A DNA stretch of 64,000 nucleotides. It comes from Vreelandella sp031769195. Its GTDB lineage: Bacteria > Pseudomonadota > Gammaproteobacteria > Pseudomonadales > Halomonadaceae. The DNA lies in assembly GCF_031769195.1 (NCBI RefSeq), contig NZ_JAVHNP010000003.1, positions 372,001 to 436,000 of the forward strand, given 5' to 3'. Made by a program: the position numbers and the translations under genes. Positions within the stretch are counted from its first letter, which is position 1. Each line of letters begins with the position of its first letter. This document shows positions 26,271 to 34,835 of the stretch, one piece after another. The notes beneath the pieces are model-generated. The model saw nothing but the letters and a program-made list of their open reading frames with translations. It was not told the DNA's origin and did not search any database.

Positions 26271-27305
26271 TTAGCGATTCCTCAAAGCGACGGTCGTCGT
26301 AAAGGCTTGATAAAGCCGCCCGTTGCCGCCCGTAAAGGCGTTCTCCCCCCGGAAATTGCCAATCGTGAGCGTGGTATTGGCGTTGCGTAGGTTGGGCCGG
26401 TCACTTTGCACAATGAGCGTAATACGTAGCGCCCGCACGTTGGGCCACGCTGCCGCGTCGACCTCCTCGGCAGGCACGTACGCGTCGTCGATCAAAAAGG
26501 TCGTTCGCATGGCCACCACGTGGCTGGCGACGATGTCGTTGCGCGGGGTGGTTTGGCTCAGATCTAACCGCATGAGCGACGGGGCGTTGTCGTTATTGGC
26601 ATCTTGGCCAATGTAGTAAATGGCGCTGTTTAAGGCACTCAGCGAGACGTTTTGATCTGCGCTGTAGGTGAATCCGCTCGCATTGCCCCAGTTGCTTAGG
26701 CTGGGGGCGAGGTTGCTTTGCCAGCCGGCTGTGGCGGTTTTTAGCAGCGTTTGAGGGCTGTTGGACGTGTTATAAAAAATATCGCAATTCTGTAGCCCCT
26801 GAAGCAGGACCAGCCGATTGTTAAAGACACCGGCCATGTTTCGGCTTAACGTGATTTGTTGGTTGTTATCGACGCTGGTGACATTCAGCGAATCGCTGGT
26901 AAAGCCTGTGCGGGCGATCAGACCGCCACGAAATGCCAGCACATCTTGCCCTGCGACAGGGTTCATTAAGCTAGGTGAAAAGTCATGGTTGCTGGGCGTG
27001 TCCCATGCTTGCATCGGCAACGCTGTATTATCGGTATCTGCCATATTACGCAGATGAACGGTGGTTTGAGGCTGCGAGCAGCCGCCGCTGTAATCCGCTT
27101 GGCGAAGCTCACGGGCCATCGTATCCAGCGCAAATCGACCGGTATCCTGCATGTCGGCTAGGGCGGTTTGAAAACGGTAGCTCTGCTGGGAGGAGATAAA
27201 CAGCTGGGTCGCGCCGCCCATGACCAGTAAGCCAATCACCATTGCGACCAGCAGTTCGACCAGCGTAAAGCCCGCCTGTGTATGTTGTGGTGTCACTCTG
27301 CCCAC
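26271..27305 (-). CDS. pilW: Minor pilin PilW (344 aa)
   Basis: Type III-like prepilin signal QAG-FTLVELLVAMVIGLLVM, followed by the PilW pattern ALADMQDTGRFALDTMAREL and a Cys pair region. It is a minor pilin at the pilus tip complex. The preferred start is GTG 27305, one base after the pilV stop, with GGAG 7 bp ahead inside pilV; it leaves a 12-residue leader, as expected for prepilin peptidase. An upstream ATG at 27362 would make a leader too long for a prepilin. Confidence 0.88.
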   Translation of the reverse strand: MGRVTPQHTQAGFTLVELLVAMVIGLLVMGGATQLFISSQQSYRFQTALADMQDTGRFALDTMARELRQADYSGGCSQPQTTVHLRNMADTDNTALPMQAWDTPSNHDFSPSLMNPVAGQDVLAFRGGLIARTGFTSDSLNVTSVDNNQQITLSRNMAGVFNNRLVLLQGLQNCDIFYNTSNSPQTLLKTATAGWQSNLAPSLSNWGNASGFTYSADQNVSLSALNSAIYYIGQDANNDNAPSLMRLDLSQTTPRNDIVASHVVAMRTTFLIDDAYVPAEEVDAAAWPNVRALRITLIVQSDRPNLRNANTTLTIGNFRGENAFTGGNGRLYQAFTTTVALRNR

Positions 27306-27306
27306 G

Positions 27307-27714
27307 CTATAGCTCCGAAACCAGTTGAATTTGCCGGATGTCATCGGGGGAGGAAGTGTCATCCCAGCGCACCGTGACGCGGACGCGACGATTATTCACT
27401 TCAATGCCGCCCTCGCCACCAGGGAGCATGGTAGCCACATCCGCGACCCACTCAGATTGGTCGGTGGCGGGTAAGCCGCTGCCGCTAGCATCGTCGCCTA
27501 GGGTGAGCGAGTAGTCGGCAGCCTGCCCGCTGTTGGCCCGAATGCGGTCCAGCATGTCCTGGGCCATATTGGTGGCCTGTGTTTCAAAATAGGCAGCGCG
27601 GTTATGCACCAGTGACTGAGTTTGTAAGCCGAGCACCCCCAGCAGGCCAATCGATAGCACGAGCAGTGCAATCAATGACTCCAGCAGTGAGATACCCCGT
27701 TGTGATGTTGGCAT
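27307..27714 (-). CDS. pilV: Minor pilin PilV (135 aa)
   Basis: Leader MPTSQRG, cleavage before ISLLESLIALLVLSIGLLGV with Glu5 present, then LVHNRAAYFETQATNMAQDM, matching PilV. It is a minor pilin needed for initiation of pilus assembly. The frame is open further upstream to 27786, but the ATG at 27714 gives the normal seven-residue leader and starts 19 bp after the fimT stop. Fourth-to-last gene of the operon. Confidence 0.88.
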   Translation of the reverse strand: MPTSQRGISLLESLIALLVLSIGLLGVLGLQTQSLVHNRAAYFETQATNMAQDMLDRIRANSGQAADYSLTLGDDASGSGLPATDQSEWVADVATMLPGGEGGIEVNNRRVRVTVRWDDTSSPDDIRQIQLVSEL

Positions 27715-27733
27715 GGCGTTGCTCGCTGATGAA

Positions 27734-28204
27734 TTAGTCACAGGCTTGGCGGTTAGTGAGTACCCGGGAGATGCCGCTTGGCTCAACGCGTACGCAGCGG
27801 CCTATCTCATTGAGCGTCACGGAAACACTCTGTGGTGCAAAGGCTGCCGTCACCAAGCGACCCTGGCTGTTGAATGTGAAGCTCTCCGGCGCATCCGCAA
27901 TGGCAATATCATCCACCTCCTGCGCCCAGCTGCGCAGCACGGCGTTGTTGGCGCGCACTTCCCAGCCTGCGTTCCAGCCTGCCGCCACGGGTAATAAGCT
28001 CACCGCCTGGTTACGCCGAACCGCTTCACTACGGGCAAAGCTCAAGGCAATTTTGTAGTCGTTGGTGGTCGTGACAACGCGATTTTCTTGAATAATGCGT
28101 GAAAAATTCGGGATCGCAACGGTGGCAAGCGTGGCGAACAGCGCTAGCGCCACCAGTAGCTCTAGCAAGGTAAAGCCAAGCGCGGAACGTTTTGCCGTCA
28201 GCAT
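27734..28204 (-). CDS. fimT: Minor pilin FimT/FimU-like, GspH family (156 aa)
   Basis: Leader MLTAKRSALG with cleavage before FTLLELLVALALFATLATVA, then the GspH/FimT pattern IPNFSRIIQENRVVTTTNDY and ALSFARSEAVRRNQAV. FimT and FimU are close homologues; naming one over the other is uncertain. Members are part of the pilus priming complex, and some FimT proteins bind DNA during uptake. First gene of the leftward operon fimT-pilV-pilW-pilX-pilY1; no PilE homologue is present. Confidence 0.87.
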   Translation of the reverse strand: MLTAKRSALGFTLLELLVALALFATLATVAIPNFSRIIQENRVVTTTNDYKIALSFARSEAVRRNQAVSLLPVAAGWNAGWEVRANNAVLRSWAQEVDDIAIADAPESFTFNSQGRLVTAAFAPQSVSVTLNEIGRCVRVEPSGISRVLTNRQACD

Positions 28205-28299
28205 GCGGAGCTACTCTGAGAGGTCAAAGAATGAGAGGTCAAAGAAAAGGCATCAATGCTGGTGTCATCGGCTGATTTCATTATAACGATATTTAGTTT

Positions 28300-28330
28300 T
28301 ATGGTATGGAAGTATAGCGTCTATACCATA
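28300..28330. promoter_or_regulatory. Nested inverted repeat upstream of the minor pilin operon
   Basis: TATGGTAT (28300-28307) and ATACCATA (28323-28330) are exact complements. Within the span GTATAG (28312-28317) also pairs with CTATAC (28321-28326). The two pairings overlap and cannot form together. It lies about 96 bp before the fimT start. Could be an operator or a switching hairpin. Confidence 0.4.
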
Positions 28331-28496
28331 CAGCGATGGCGCCATAAGCGAACCCTATCAACGGATATTCGTCACACGTGGTAGCAAAACTCGCGCTATG
28401 CTCGATAGAAGCATGGATTCTCCTGTTAAGACGGTCTCACAAGAGTCACTTCTTAGGGGCTATTCAGGGTTATCGACAAGAGGGAGAGGATTTTTA

Positions 28497-28562
28497 ATAG
28501 CTGAGCGCTATTGATCTGGTCGTAAAATGCAAATTGTGACTATTACGCAGGTGCTTTAAAAC
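28497..28562 (+). promoter_or_regulatory. Candidate katG promoter with OxyR-like site
   Basis: ATAG-N7-CTAT (28497-28511) matches one dimer half of the OxyR site; the second half is not recognisable. 22 bp later TTGTGA (28534-28539) and TAAAAC (28557-28562) form a 17-bp-spaced -35/-10 pair, about 125 bp ahead of the katG ATG. OxyR control of katG is well established in enterobacteria. Confidence 0.4.
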
Positions 28563-28687
28563 TGTGATACGTGAATAACGCATCCCTACGCTAGCGCAGG
28601 CAAGCCGCACTGCCATGCCTAGTTTGAAGATGCACAGCATTTGTTCCCTTGGTATGACCAAGGCTAAGAGCAATAAGGGAGAGAGCT

Positions 28688-30844
28688 ATGAGCGGTAAAT
28701 GTCCTGTCATGCACGGCGGTAACACCTCAACGGGTACGTCCAACAAAGATTGGTGGCCGGAAGGGTTGAACCTGGATATTTTGCATCAGCAAGATCGCAA
28801 ATCAGACCCGATGGGCGCAGATTTCAACTACCGCGAAGAAGTACGCAAGCTCGACTTCGACGCGCTGAAGAAAGATGTCCACGCGCTGATGACCGATAGC
28901 CAAGAGTGGTGGCCCGCTGACTGGGGGCACTATGGCGGTTTGATGATCCGCATGGCTTGGCACTCCGCAGGCACCTACCGTATTGCTGACGGCCGTGGGG
29001 GCGGTGGTACTGGCGCTCAGCGTTTTGCGCCGCTCAACTCCTGGCCGGATAACGTCAGCCTGGATAAAGCGCGCCGCCTGCTGTGGCCGATCAAGAAGAA
29101 GTACGGCAACAAAATCAGCTGGGCTGACCTGATGATTCTGGCCGGTACCGTGGCCTATGAGTCCATGGGCCTGCCTGCTTACGGCTTCTCGTTCGGCCGC
29201 GCCGATATTTGGGAACCCGAGAAAGATATTTACTGGGGTGACGAAAAAGAGTGGCTGGCGCCTTCTGACGAGCGCTACGGCGACGTTAACAAGCCAGAAA
29301 CCATGGAAAACCCGCTGGCGGCTGTTCAGATGGGTCTTATCTATGTGAACCCAGAAGGTGTGAACGGCCAGCCTGACCCGCTGAAAACCGCGCAGCAGGT
29401 GCGTGAAACCTTCGCCCGTATGGCGATGAACGACGAAGAGACTGCAGCCCTCACCGCTGGCGGCCACACCGTTGGTAAGTGTCACGGTAATGGCGATGCC
29501 TCGGCGCTAGCCGCTGAGCCGGAAGCCTCTGACGTTGAGAACCAGGGCTTTGGCTGGGGTAACCCCCACATGCAGGGTAAGGCGAGCAATGCCGTGACCT
29601 CTGGCATTGAAGGCGCGTGGACCACCAACCCGACTCAGTTCGACATGGGCTACTTTGACCTGCTGTTTGGCTACGAGTGGGAGCTGAGAAAGAGCCCTGC
29701 CGGTGCCCACCAGTGGGAGCCGATTGATATCAAAGAAGAAGACAAGCCGGTCGACGCCAGCGACCCCTCTATTCGCCACAACCCGATCATGACCGATGCG
29801 GATATGGCGATGAAGATGGACCCAACCTATCGCGCCATCTGCGAAAAATTCATCGCGGACCCGGAATACTTCAAGCAAACCTTCGCGAAGGCGTGGTTTA
29901 AGCTGACCCACCGTGACCTGGGTCCGAAAGCGCGCTACATCGGCCCGGAAGTACCGGCGGAAGACCTGATTTGGCAAGATCCGGTCCCGGCAGGCAGCAC
30001 CGACTACTGCGAAGAAGTTGTGAAGCAGAAAATCGCGCAAAGCGGCCTAAGCATTAGCGACATGGTCTCCACCGCTTGGGATAGCGCCCGTACCTATCGT
30101 GGCTCTGATATGCGCGGCGGTGCTAACGGTGCCCGCATTCGCTTAGCCCCGCAGAACGCGTGGCAGGGCAACGAGCCGGAGCGTCTGGCCAAAGTGCTCA
30201 GCGTTTACGAGCAGATTTCTGCCGATACCGGTGCCAGCGTGGCGGACGTGATTGTGCTGGCCGGTAGTGTAGGCATCGAGAAAGCCGCGAAAGCAGCAGG
30301 TTACGAAGTACGCGTACCTTTCCTGAAAGGCCGTGGCGATGCGACTGCTGAAATGACCGACGCGGACTCCTTCGCGCCGCTGGAGCCGCTGGCCGATGGC
30401 TTCCGCAACTGGCAGAAGAAAGAGTACGTGGTGAAGCCGGAAGAGATGCTGCTGGATCGTGCGCAGTTGATGGGCTTAACCGGCCCGGAAATGACCGTGC
30501 TGCTGGGCGGTATGCGCGTACTGGGCACCAACTACGCTGGCACCAAACACGGCGTATTCACGGATCGTGAAGGCCAACTGACCAACGACTTTTTTGTGAA
30601 CCTGACAGATATGGGTAACACCTGGAAGCCGGTAAGCAGCAACGCCTACGAAATCCGTGATCGCAAGACCGGTGCCGTGAAGTGGACCGCCTCGCGCGTG
30701 GATCTGGTGTTTGGCTCCAACTCACTGCTGCGCTCTTACGCAGAAGTGTACGCCCAGGACGATAATGGCGAGAAGTTCGTTAAAGACTTCGTTGCCGCCT
30801 GGACCAAAGTGATGAACGCCGACCGTTTCGACGTCGCGTCGTAA
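28688..30844 (+). CDS. katG: Catalase-peroxidase KatG (718 aa)
   Basis: Heme enzyme removing hydrogen peroxide. The N-terminal half has the distal triad in RMAWHSAGTYR (Arg88, Trp91, His92), the Tyr of LIYVNPEG (about 218) and the Met of FARMAMND, i.e. the Trp-Tyr-Met adduct needed for catalase activity, and proximal His in GGHTVGKCHG. The C-terminal half is the inactive duplicated peroxidase domain. Length is typical (about 720-740). Monocistronic, with AAGGGAGAG ahead of the ATG and a terminator 24 bp after the stop. Confidence 0.98.
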   Translation: MSGKCPVMHGGNTSTGTSNKDWWPEGLNLDILHQQDRKSDPMGADFNYREEVRKLDFDALKKDVHALMTDSQEWWPADWGHYGGLMIRMAWHSAGTYRIADGRGGGGTGAQRFAPLNSWPDNVSLDKARRLLWPIKKKYGNKISWADLMILAGTVAYESMGLPAYGFSFGRADIWEPEKDIYWGDEKEWLAPSDERYGDVNKPETMENPLAAVQMGLIYVNPEGVNGQPDPLKTAQQVRETFARMAMNDEETAALTAGGHTVGKCHGNGDASALAAEPEASDVENQGFGWGNPHMQGKASNAVTSGIEGAWTTNPTQFDMGYFDLLFGYEWELRKSPAGAHQWEPIDIKEEDKPVDASDPSIRHNPIMTDADMAMKMDPTYRAICEKFIADPEYFKQTFAKAWFKLTHRDLGPKARYIGPEVPAEDLIWQDPVPAGSTDYCEEVVKQKIAQSGLSISDMVSTAWDSARTYRGSDMRGGANGARIRLAPQNAWQGNEPERLAKVLSVYEQISADTGASVADVIVLAGSVGIEKAAKAAGYEVRVPFLKGRGDATAEMTDADSFAPLEPLADGFRNWQKKEYVVKPEEMLLDRAQLMGLTGPEMTVLLGGMRVLGTNYAGTKHGVFTDREGQLTNDFFVNLTDMGNTWKPVSSNAYEIRDRKTGAVKWTASRVDLVFGSNSLLRSYAEVYAQDDNGEKFVKDFVAAWTKVMNADRFDVAS

Positions 30845-30868
30845 TAGGTGCTAACCGCCTAGAAACGC

Positions 30869-30899
30869 AAAGCCCGCATCTCACGATGCGGGCTTTTTT
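30869..30899 (+). terminator. Rho-independent terminator of katG (bidirectional shape)
   Basis: AGCCCGCATC (30871-30880) pairs with GATGCGGGCT (30885-30894) around a TCAC loop, flanked by A and T runs. It also lies just past the end of the convergent pxpC. Confidence 0.92.
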
Positions 30900-30917
30900 A
30901 TGTGCCGTGGTCGTTGG

Positions 30918-31850
30918 CTATGCCCAGACGCTGAGCTGCTTACGATACGCCGCCTGAGCCTGCGTTGCGCTGATCGGCTGCAAACGCACCTTGGTACCCG
31001 GCAAACACTGGGCGAGGCGGGCGCAGGCCATGGGCGTTAAGGCGCCTAGGCGCGGGTAGCCGCCGATGGTTTGGCGATCGTTCATCAGAATGATCGGCTG
31101 GCCGTCGGGAGGAATCTGCACGGCCCCTAACGGAATCCCTTCAGAGACGATGCCGCCCAGGCGGCTGTTCAGCGCTTTGCCGGTCAGTCGAATGCCCATG
31201 CGGTCGGCGCGTTGGTCCACGGTCCAGGGCTGGTTGAAAGCGTCAAACAGGCTGCGCCCGGCAAAGTGCGCGGCCTGGGAGCCCAGCACCATGTCCAGCA
31301 CGGTGACTTCTGCATCAGGCAGAGGAAGCTGGGCGCCTTGGGGCAGCTGACGCGGCGTGGCGCTGCTGCCTTTCCAGGTGAGCTGGTCGCCGGTTTTAAG
31401 CGGTGTGCCGTCTTCATGCAGGCCGCCGATTTGCTCTCTTGCCGTGCAGGCGTAGCTGCCTAAGACGTGGGGAGCATTGAGCCCGCCAGGAAAAGCGAGG
31501 TACGCGCGCAGGCCTTTTTTGGGCTGGCGAAAGACCAGCGTTTGGCCCGCTTGCATCATAAAGCTCTCGTTGGGCGCCAGCGGCTGGCCCTCCAGCGTGG
31601 CGGCAAGGTCGGCCCCGGTAAGTGCAAGGCGCACGTCGCTATTGGCCACCAGCGTTAAGTTGCCCCCCATCACGATTTCCAGCGCGGGGCTCTCCAGCGA
31701 GTTGCCCAGTAGCCAGTTGGCCCAGCGGAAAGCGATCCAGTCGGCGGCACCGCCTTGAGTGACGCCTAAGTGGCCGACGCCGAAGCGGCCCACATCTTGA
31801 ATCAACGCCAGCGGCCCGGCTTGCTTAACGGTCAACATAGGTTGGCTCAT
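30918..31850 (-). CDS. pxpC: 5-oxoprolinase subunit C, biotin-dependent carboxyltransferase-like (310 aa)
   Basis: KipA/PxpC fold: AGPLALIQDVGRFGVGHLGV at the start, GGAADWIAFRWANWLLGN, then FAGRSLFDAF and the C-terminal GGYPRLGALTPMACARLAQC. With PxpA and PxpB it opens the ring of 5-oxoproline (pyroglutamate) to glutamate using ATP. The ATG overlaps the pxpB stop by 4 bp. Despite the family name there is no biotin site in this protein. Last gene of the leftward pxpABC operon. Confidence 0.93.
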   Translation of the reverse strand: MSQPMLTVKQAGPLALIQDVGRFGVGHLGVTQGGAADWIAFRWANWLLGNSLESPALEIVMGGNLTLVANSDVRLALTGADLAATLEGQPLAPNESFMMQAGQTLVFRQPKKGLRAYLAFPGGLNAPHVLGSYACTAREQIGGLHEDGTPLKTGDQLTWKGSSATPRQLPQGAQLPLPDAEVTVLDMVLGSQAAHFAGRSLFDAFNQPWTVDQRADRMGIRLTGKALNSRLGGIVSEGIPLGAVQIPPDGQPIILMNDRQTIGGYPRLGALTPMACARLAQCLPGTKVRLQPISATQAQAAYRKQLSVWA

Positions 31851-32551
31851 GACCGCTCCTCCAGTGGGGTGGTATCGCCCCCAGCTGCTTCAAACTCGGA
31901 TTTTGAGATCGCCTTGAAACGTACTTTATCGCCGGGGCGTAGCAGCGGTTCGCCACGTTTGGCGTGCTCGAACAGCGGTACCGCCGTTCTGCCAAGAATG
32001 TTCCAGCCGCCGGGCGAGAGCAGGGGGTAGATGGCTGTTTGCCGGTCGGCAATGCCCACACTTCCAGCCGCGACGCGGCGGCGGGGCGTTTTTAAACGCG
32101 GTGTGGCAATGGCTTCATCCACTAAGCCCATAAAGCCGTAACCAGGGGCAAATCCCAGGGCAAACACGCAGTAGTCGTGACTACAGTGGCGCTCAATCAA
32201 CGCCTCGACGCTGAGTCCGGCGCGCTTGGCGACAATCGGCAGCTCCGGGCCAACGCTCTCGTCGTACCACACAGGGATGTCATGGAGCTGCCCCTGCTGG
32301 GCGTCGGCAGGGGTTAAATTGCGCAGTGCACTGCGCACAAGGGTTGTGGCCTGGGCAAAGGTCAGCTTTTGGCAGTCGTAATGCACCAGCAGGGTGGTAT
32401 ACGACGGAATCAGGTCGATGAGCGCATGATCAAAGGCGCGCCGTAATGCTTCGTCGGCCGCCATGATCCACGCCATATTGCTTTCATCAATGGCGTCGAA
32501 CAGGCGCACCGTCAGGGCGTCCATCGCCGCCGTTTCTAAGCGCAGTTTCAC
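31847..32551 (-). CDS. pxpB: 5-oxoprolinase subunit B, KipI family (234 aa)
   Basis: PxpB/KipI family: the conserved block FALGFAPGYGFMGLVDEAIA, then PRRRVAAGSVGIADRQTAIY and SPGGWNILGRT. It forms the PxpBC complex, thought to act on the phosphorylated or ring-opened intermediate. Start and stop overlap the flanking genes by 4 bp each (ATGA), showing tight coupling. Length is near E. coli PxpB (218). KipI homologues were first described as kinase inhibitors in Bacillus; the operon context here favours the metabolic role. Confidence 0.93.
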   Translation of the reverse strand: MKLRLETAAMDALTVRLFDAIDESNMAWIMAADEALRRAFDHALIDLIPSYTTLLVHYDCQKLTFAQATTLVRSALRNLTPADAQQGQLHDIPVWYDESVGPELPIVAKRAGLSVEALIERHCSHDYCVFALGFAPGYGFMGLVDEAIATPRLKTPRRRVAAGSVGIADRQTAIYPLLSPGGWNILGRTAVPLFEHAKRGEPLLRPGDKVRFKAISKSEFEAAGGDTTPLEERS

Positions 32552-33300
32552 GCGGACTCCAGCGCCGTAAAGGCCTCACGAATGGCGCGCACAGCGGCCA
32601 CGGATTCGGGATTATCGCCATGTACACACAGCGTATCGCAGGGTAACTGCAGGGCACTGCCATCGCGGGCGGTGAGAGTCTCACCTTTGGCCAAGGCTAC
32701 GGCTTGGGCGACGATAGTGGCTTGGTCGTGATGCACGGCCCCCGGCAGGCGGCGTGAGGCTAAGTGGCCAGTGGCCTCATACGCGCGATCAGCGAAGGTT
32801 TCAAACCACAGGGTGATGCCCATTTTTTCCGCTAATTGGCGGTGCGGCTCTGGGTTGGCAGTGGCCATCACCATGAGTGGCAGGCGGGCATCGTACGCCT
32901 TCACGGCGCGCATGGCACCTTCCAGTAGCTCTAGATTGGCAGCCATGTCGTTGTACATTGCCCCGTGGGGTTTGACATAGCTCAGCGCGGTGCCTTCCGC
33001 TTGGCAAATGCCGGCCAATGCGCCGATTTGGTAGAGCATCATGTCTTCTACTTCGGCAGGCGAGCAGGCCATGGAGCGGCGGCCAAAGCCCATTAAGTCG
33101 GGGTAGCCGGGGTGCGCACCGATTTTTACGCCGTGCTGAACAGCAAGCTTCACTGTCTTGCGCATCACATGGGGGTCGGATGCGTGGTAGCCGCAGGCAA
33201 TGTTGGCACAGTCAACGTAGGGCATGACATCAGCGTCTAAACCAATCGACCAGTTGCCGAAACTTTCGCCCATATCGCAGTTAAGCAGCGGAATCGCCAT
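32548..33300 (-). CDS. pxpA: 5-oxoprolinase subunit A, LamB/YcsF family (250 aa)
   Basis: YcsF family: LLNCDMGESFGNW at the start, DCANIACGYHASDP, GVKIGAHPGYPDLMGFGRR, YVKPHGAMYN and LCVHGDNPESV. It initiates ATP-dependent 5-oxoproline opening. The ATG at 33300 is preferred: GGAG lies 6 bp ahead, and 250 residues match E. coli PxpA (244); an upstream start at 33345 adds residues unlike the family. First gene of pxpABC, with an imperfect palindrome 50 bp upstream and a divergent LysR gene beyond. Confidence 0.95.
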   Translation of the reverse strand: MAIPLLNCDMGESFGNWSIGLDADVMPYVDCANIACGYHASDPHVMRKTVKLAVQHGVKIGAHPGYPDLMGFGRRSMACSPAEVEDMMLYQIGALAGICQAEGTALSYVKPHGAMYNDMAANLELLEGAMRAVKAYDARLPLMVMATANPEPHRQLAEKMGITLWFETFADRAYEATGHLASRRLPGAVHHDQATIVAQAVALAKGETLTARDGSALQLPCDTLCVHGDNPESVAAVRAIREAFTALESA

Positions 33301-33664
33301 AACGTCTCCTGCAGGGTTGCGTGTTGTTAGTGATTGATATCGCAATTTATTAGCTAAATGAGGAAGATCATTTGCTAATTATTGTTACTCATTAGTCAGC
33401 ATGTTTATGGTTGTGTTAGCGCAAAAATAATATATGGAGCCTGTGTCGCAAGTGCCAATCGTTTTTAGCGATATTAAGTATCGGTAGTTCCTATCATGCT
33501 GTTATTTAGTGGAAAAATAGTTGACGCTAGGGCCTGATACGATTATCAACTAAATAAAGCGACTCAAAAAAGATTACAAAAGAGACGCCCTTATCTGCCT
33601 GACGTAGCGCCGTTGCGCCACCAATAAAAATGGCATGAAAGGGTAATGTCTGAGGAGTACCTCC
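33301..33664. other. Divergent intergenic region between pxpA and the LysR leader ORF
   Basis: 364 bp, AT-rich, without a recognisable conserved gene. It contains the palindrome at 33350-33378. The remainder shows nothing I can identify. Confidence 0.5.
33350..33378. promoter_or_regulatory. Imperfect palindrome upstream of pxpA (operator candidate)
   Basis: TTAGCTAAATGA (33350-33361) and TCATTTGCTAA (33368-33378) are complementary apart from one bulged T, with a 6-bp spacer, 50-78 bp upstream of the pxpA ATG. A binding site for the nearby LysR protein is plausible. Confidence 0.45.
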
Positions 33665-33823
33665 ATGCGGTTGCCAGCCCCGCGACAGCATACCCGTGCC
33701 CTGTACGGTATGTTGCACCTACATTTGCATGTAAGCACGCTGCCTTGGAATATCCAGGGAGGTAGCGTGGTGAGCGCGGAACGTCTCGCGCTGGTCAAGC
33801 ATGCCCTATTACAGGCTGGTTAG
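33665..33823 (+). CDS. Small ORF directly upstream of LysR gene (52 aa)
   Basis: ATG at 33665 is preceded 9 bp upstream by GAGGAG (33650-33655). The 52-residue product is rich in Leu and His in its first half (MLHLHLHVSTLPWN) and ends in an amphipathic helix (SAERLALVKHALLQAG). The stop is 5 bp ahead of the LysR ATG, which itself has no clear ribosome site, so translational coupling is possible. GAGG of the ribosome site can pair with CCTC four bases later, which would mask it. I recognise no family; it may be a leader peptide, a small protein or a gene remnant. Confidence 0.4.
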   Translation: MRLPAPRQHTRALYGMLHLHLHVSTLPWNIQGGSVVSAERLALVKHALLQAG

Positions 33824-33828
33824 ACGCA

Positions 33829-34818
33829 ATGCTGGATTTTAAGGAACTTGACGCCTTTGTATGGGCGGTGAAACTTGGCTCTTTCCGTAAGGCGGCGGTG
33901 CGGTTACACATTACGCAGCCGTCGGTTTCTGAGCGTATCTCGCGTTTGGAGAGCACGGTAGGCGAGTTGCTGCTAGAGCGCTCGGCGCGGCCTATTCAGC
34001 CCACTATGCGCGGCCGCGAGTTTTTTCTTCACGCCGAGCGTATGCTGACTCAGCGCGATGAAGCCTTGAAGCTGTTCGACAGCGAAGAAGCGTTTTCTGC
34101 CCCGCTGCGACTGGGCACCATTGAAACCATCGCCCACAGTTGGTTTCCCCAGTTTATGCATCGCCTGACCGAGCGTTATCCTCGGCTGATTATTGAACTC
34201 ACCGTTGATTACTCTCCGGCGCTTAACGAGCGTTTAACCAGCAATGAGCTGGATATTTTGCTGGCCATGAACGGTTATCTTCCTCCCGAGCAGATTGACG
34301 AAGAGACGCTGAGCCCTTATGAAATGGGTATGTTTATCTCTCCTCGCCACGCCCACATGTTGAGCGAGCGACCGAATGCCTGGTGCACCACGCTACCATT
34401 TATTTCTTTTGGCAAGCTGGCGCGCCCTTACGAAGAGCTAGTGAGCTATTTGGCGGCACAAGGCGTTCACCAGCCGCGCATTCATAGCGTGAGCACGCTC
34501 ATGACGATTGTGCGTTTGACGACGGAAGGATTAGGTATTGGTGCGCTGCCGGTCGCTACCGTTCTGGATGAGTGGCGCCGGGGTGATCTATATCGCTTAG
34601 CACTTCCCGCACCGTTACCGGCCATGCACTATGATGTTATTTGGCGCAGCGCCAATCATCCACGCTTCTGTCGCAGCGTTGCCCGCTTGGCTCAGGAGTG
34701 TGCGTCAGCCTATGCCGCTGAAAAACATACCGATATTACCAATACGTGTTTTACCGGACGTTGGGTAACCCCTAGCGTCCCTTCCTCCACCCCCAGTGCA
34801 CTACCTCCATCAATATGA
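33829..34818 (+). CDS. LysR-family transcriptional regulator (329 aa)
   Basis: N-terminal helix-turn-helix LKELDAFVWAVKLGSFRKAA, then TQPSVSERISRLESTVGELL; effector domain from about 90 to 300 opens with LRLGTIETIAHSWFPQFMHR. The protein is slightly long, with an unstructured Ser/Pro tail. It lies between divergent pxpABC and a TRAP operon whose first gene starts 17 bp after its stop; it is the likely regulator of both. Its ATG has no clear ribosome site and follows a small ORF by 5 bp. An effector of 5-oxoproline is inference. Confidence 0.92.
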   Translation: MLDFKELDAFVWAVKLGSFRKAAVRLHITQPSVSERISRLESTVGELLLERSARPIQPTMRGREFFLHAERMLTQRDEALKLFDSEEAFSAPLRLGTIETIAHSWFPQFMHRLTERYPRLIIELTVDYSPALNERLTSNELDILLAMNGYLPPEQIDEETLSPYEMGMFISPRHAHMLSERPNAWCTTLPFISFGKLARPYEELVSYLAAQGVHQPRIHSVSTLMTIVRLTTEGLGIGALPVATVLDEWRRGDLYRLALPAPLPAMHYDVIWRSANHPRFCRSVARLAQECASAYAAEKHTDITNTCFTGRWVTPSVPSSTPSALPPSI

Positions 34819-34835
34819 ATAAGAGGAATTTTCCT

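Larger units (their letters stand above)
28205..28687. other. Divergent intergenic region between the minor pilin operon and katG
   Basis: 483 bp without a credible ORF. It holds an inverted repeat nearer the pilin operon (28300-28330), an OxyR-like half site (28497-28511) and a promoter-like pair (28534-28562) nearer katG. Nothing else was recognised. Confidence 0.5.

Noticed and set aside
27715..27786. Upstream start for pilV
   Set aside because: Would give a leader too long for prepilin processing and overlap fimT.
33527..33718. Leftward 63-aa ORF in the pxpA/LysR gap
   Set aside because: No ribosome site or motif; the rightward ORF at 33665-33823 in the same place is better supported.
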